Below the pieces are notes generated by a model that saw only the letters and a program-made list of their open reading frames with translations, did not search any database and was not told the DNA's origin. Made by a program: the position numbers and the translations under genes. Of a stretch of DNA of 5,517 nt, positions 4,547-5,517 are shown one piece after another. Every line of letters starts with the position of its first letter. The stretch's first letter is position 1. Source of the DNA: JAPLGE01 sp964355545 (GTDB lineage: Bacteria > Bipolaricaulota > Bipolaricaulia > UBA7950 > UBA9294); assembly GCA_964355545.1 (NCBI GenBank), contig CAYHEK010000085.1:1-5517 (forward strand), written 5' to 3'.

Positions 4547-5517
4547 ATGCTGAGCTCGGCCATCCGATCGCGAGTCGACGCTCTGTGGGACCGCTTCTGG
4601 TCCGGCGGGATCGCCAATCCCCTGACGGCGATCGAGCAGATCACCTATCTCCTCTTCATGCGCCGGCTCGACGCGACCGATCTTGAAGGACAGAAGCGGG
4701 CGCAGTTCGTCGGGCAGAAGCGCGCCTCGCTGTTTGACGGAACCTTCACTGGGCTCGACAACCGCGAGATCCCGAAGAGCGAGCTCCGCTGGAGCCACTT
4801 CCGCCACCTGCCCGGGGAAGAGATGCTGGCCCACGTTCGCGACCGCGTCTTCCCGTTCATCAAGTCACTCGGCGGCGTCGGGAACCCGTTCGCCGAGGCG
4901 ATGCAGGACGCCGTGTTCATCCTCCCCAAGGCGTCGCTCCTCGTCGAAGCCGTGGGGATCATCGACGAGATTTACGCCGAGATCGCCCGCGAGCAGAGCG
5001 AGGGGCAGACGTTCCAAGACACCCAAGGCGACCTGTACGAGCACCTCCTGTCCGAGATCGCGTCGGCCGGCAAGAACGGCCAGTTCCGCACCCCGCGACA
5101 CATCATCCAGATGATCTGCGCCCTCGTCGATCCCAGGCTCGGCGACCGCATCTGCGACCCCGCCTGCGGCACCGGCGGATTCCTGCTCGGCGCCTACCAG
5201 CACATCCTCACCGAGCTCACGAGCCCCGAGCATCGGGAAGTCGACGAGAACGGCCTCGAGCGCGGCCTGCTCGGCGACCTCCTGACGAACCACGGGCACC
5301 AGCGCCTGTTGCGTGAGGAGACGCTCTACGGGTTCGACTTCGATACGACCATGGTCCGCATCGGCGCGATGAACCTGCTCCTGCATGGGATCGAGCACCC
5401 GAACCTCCACTACGCCGACACGCTGTCCAAGCGCTACGACGAGAAGGACGAATACCAGGTCGTCCTCACCAATCCGCCGTTCAAGGGCAGCATCGACAAG
5501 GGCGACATCCACGAGGA
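4547..5517 (+). CDS. hsdM: Type I DNA methyltransferase subunit M (HsdM), 3'-partial
   Basis: HsdM transfers methyl from S-adenosylmethionine to adenine N6 at the site chosen by HsdS, protecting host DNA, and is also a core part of the restriction complex. The frame is open from ATG 4547 to the window end: 323 complete codons with no stop. Residues 1 to about 140 form the helical HsdM N-terminal domain (typical PLTAIEQITYLLFMRRLD near 25-42). Then come KNGQFRTPRH (176-185), the methyltransferase entry motif; motif I DPACGTGGF (204-212) binding S-adenosylmethionine; YGFDFD near 260; and catalytic motif IV NPPF (309-312). Family members are usually about 480-520 residues, so roughly a third, the C-terminal part, is missing because of the window edge rather than mutation. 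A strong GGAGG precedes the start. Leucine codons are almost all CTC or CTG, unlike the four-helix gene before it. hsdS is expected next. Confidence 0.96.
   Translation, partial: MLSSAIRSRVDALWDRFWSGGIANPLTAIEQITYLLFMRRLDATDLEGQKRAQFVGQKRASLFDGTFTGLDNREIPKSELRWSHFRHLPGEEMLAHVRDRVFPFIKSLGGVGNPFAEAMQDAVFILPKASLLVEAVGIIDEIYAEIAREQSEGQTFQDTQGDLYEHLLSEIASAGKNGQFRTPRHIIQMICALVDPRLGDRICDPACGTGGFLLGAYQHILTELTSPEHREVDENGLERGLLGDLLTNHGHQRLLREETLYGFDFDTTMVRIGAMNLLLHGIEHPNLHYADTLSKRYDEKDEYQVVLTNPPFKGSIDKGDIHE

Noticed and set aside
4386..4555. Small + strand frame from ATG 4386 through the repeats to a TGA inside hsdM
   Set aside because: It reads through heptads and the inverted block; residues such as repeated S-P-L-R-T-P simply translate the repeat. 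No family is recognisable.
4052..4834. 260-codon minus-strand frame across the four-helix gene, the gap and hsdM
   Set aside because: It crosses three unrelated elements including the repeats; the + strand genes there are certain.
4683..5114. 143-codon + strand frame rich in S and R
   Set aside because: It is in the wrong frame inside hsdM, with low-complexity composition.
4865..5512. 215-codon minus-strand frame opposite hsdM
   Set aside because: It lies wholly antisense to the methyltransferase motifs I and IV, which are clear on the + strand.

Overview
This window holds part of a type I restriction-modification (RM) locus from a high-GC bacterium. Every convincing gene reads on the + strand. 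Codons prefer G or C at the third position, purine-rich Shine-Dalgarno sites are used, and there is a good sigma70-type promoter. That fits many groups (Proteobacteria, Acidobacteria, Planctomycetes and others), and the sequence does not let me choose a phylum.

Layout: (1) bases 1-2790 encode HsdR, the restriction and DNA-translocation subunit, with nuclease, helicase and C-terminal domains intact; its true start probably lies upstream of the window. (2) Bases 2791-2903 form a 113-bp gap with a promoter, TTGACA-N17-TAGACT, whose spacer contains an inverted repeat. (3) Bases 2904-3971 encode a class II Fic protein, a probable self-inhibited AMP-transferase with a C-terminal DNA-binding-like domain. 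(4) Bases 3946-4531 look like an inserted cassette: a gene for a small four-helix-bundle protein (23S rRNA intervening-sequence type) between blocks of 7-bp repeats that are inverted relative to each other. (5) Bases 4547-5517 encode the N-terminal two thirds of HsdM, the adenine methyltransferase subunit, cut off by the window end. The specificity gene hsdS is not present and would be expected downstream.

How the parts fit: HsdR and HsdM, with an expected HsdS, would make a DNA-modifying and DNA-cleaving defence complex. The order R-(extra genes)-M resembles the R-M-S order of enterobacterial hsd loci, with a Fic enzyme and then the repeat-bounded cassette placed between R and M. The promoter before fic is the only good one seen in the window, so fic, the four-helix gene and hsdM are probably co-transcribed from it. 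The cassette appears to have rewritten both of its borders: the last residues and stop of Fic, and the start of the four-helix gene, lie in the left repeat, while the right repeat runs up to the HsdM ribosome binding site and can pair with it.

The most notable observation is this repeat-bounded four-helix-bundle cassette, supported by 17 of 19 matching bases between its inverted ends (after allowing one extra 7-bp unit) and by leucine codon use unlike that of the adjacent hsdM. I do not claim a new defence system. RM loci carrying Fic proteins and four-helix-bundle proteins each belong to known families; their physical arrangement and the repeats are the part worth checking.
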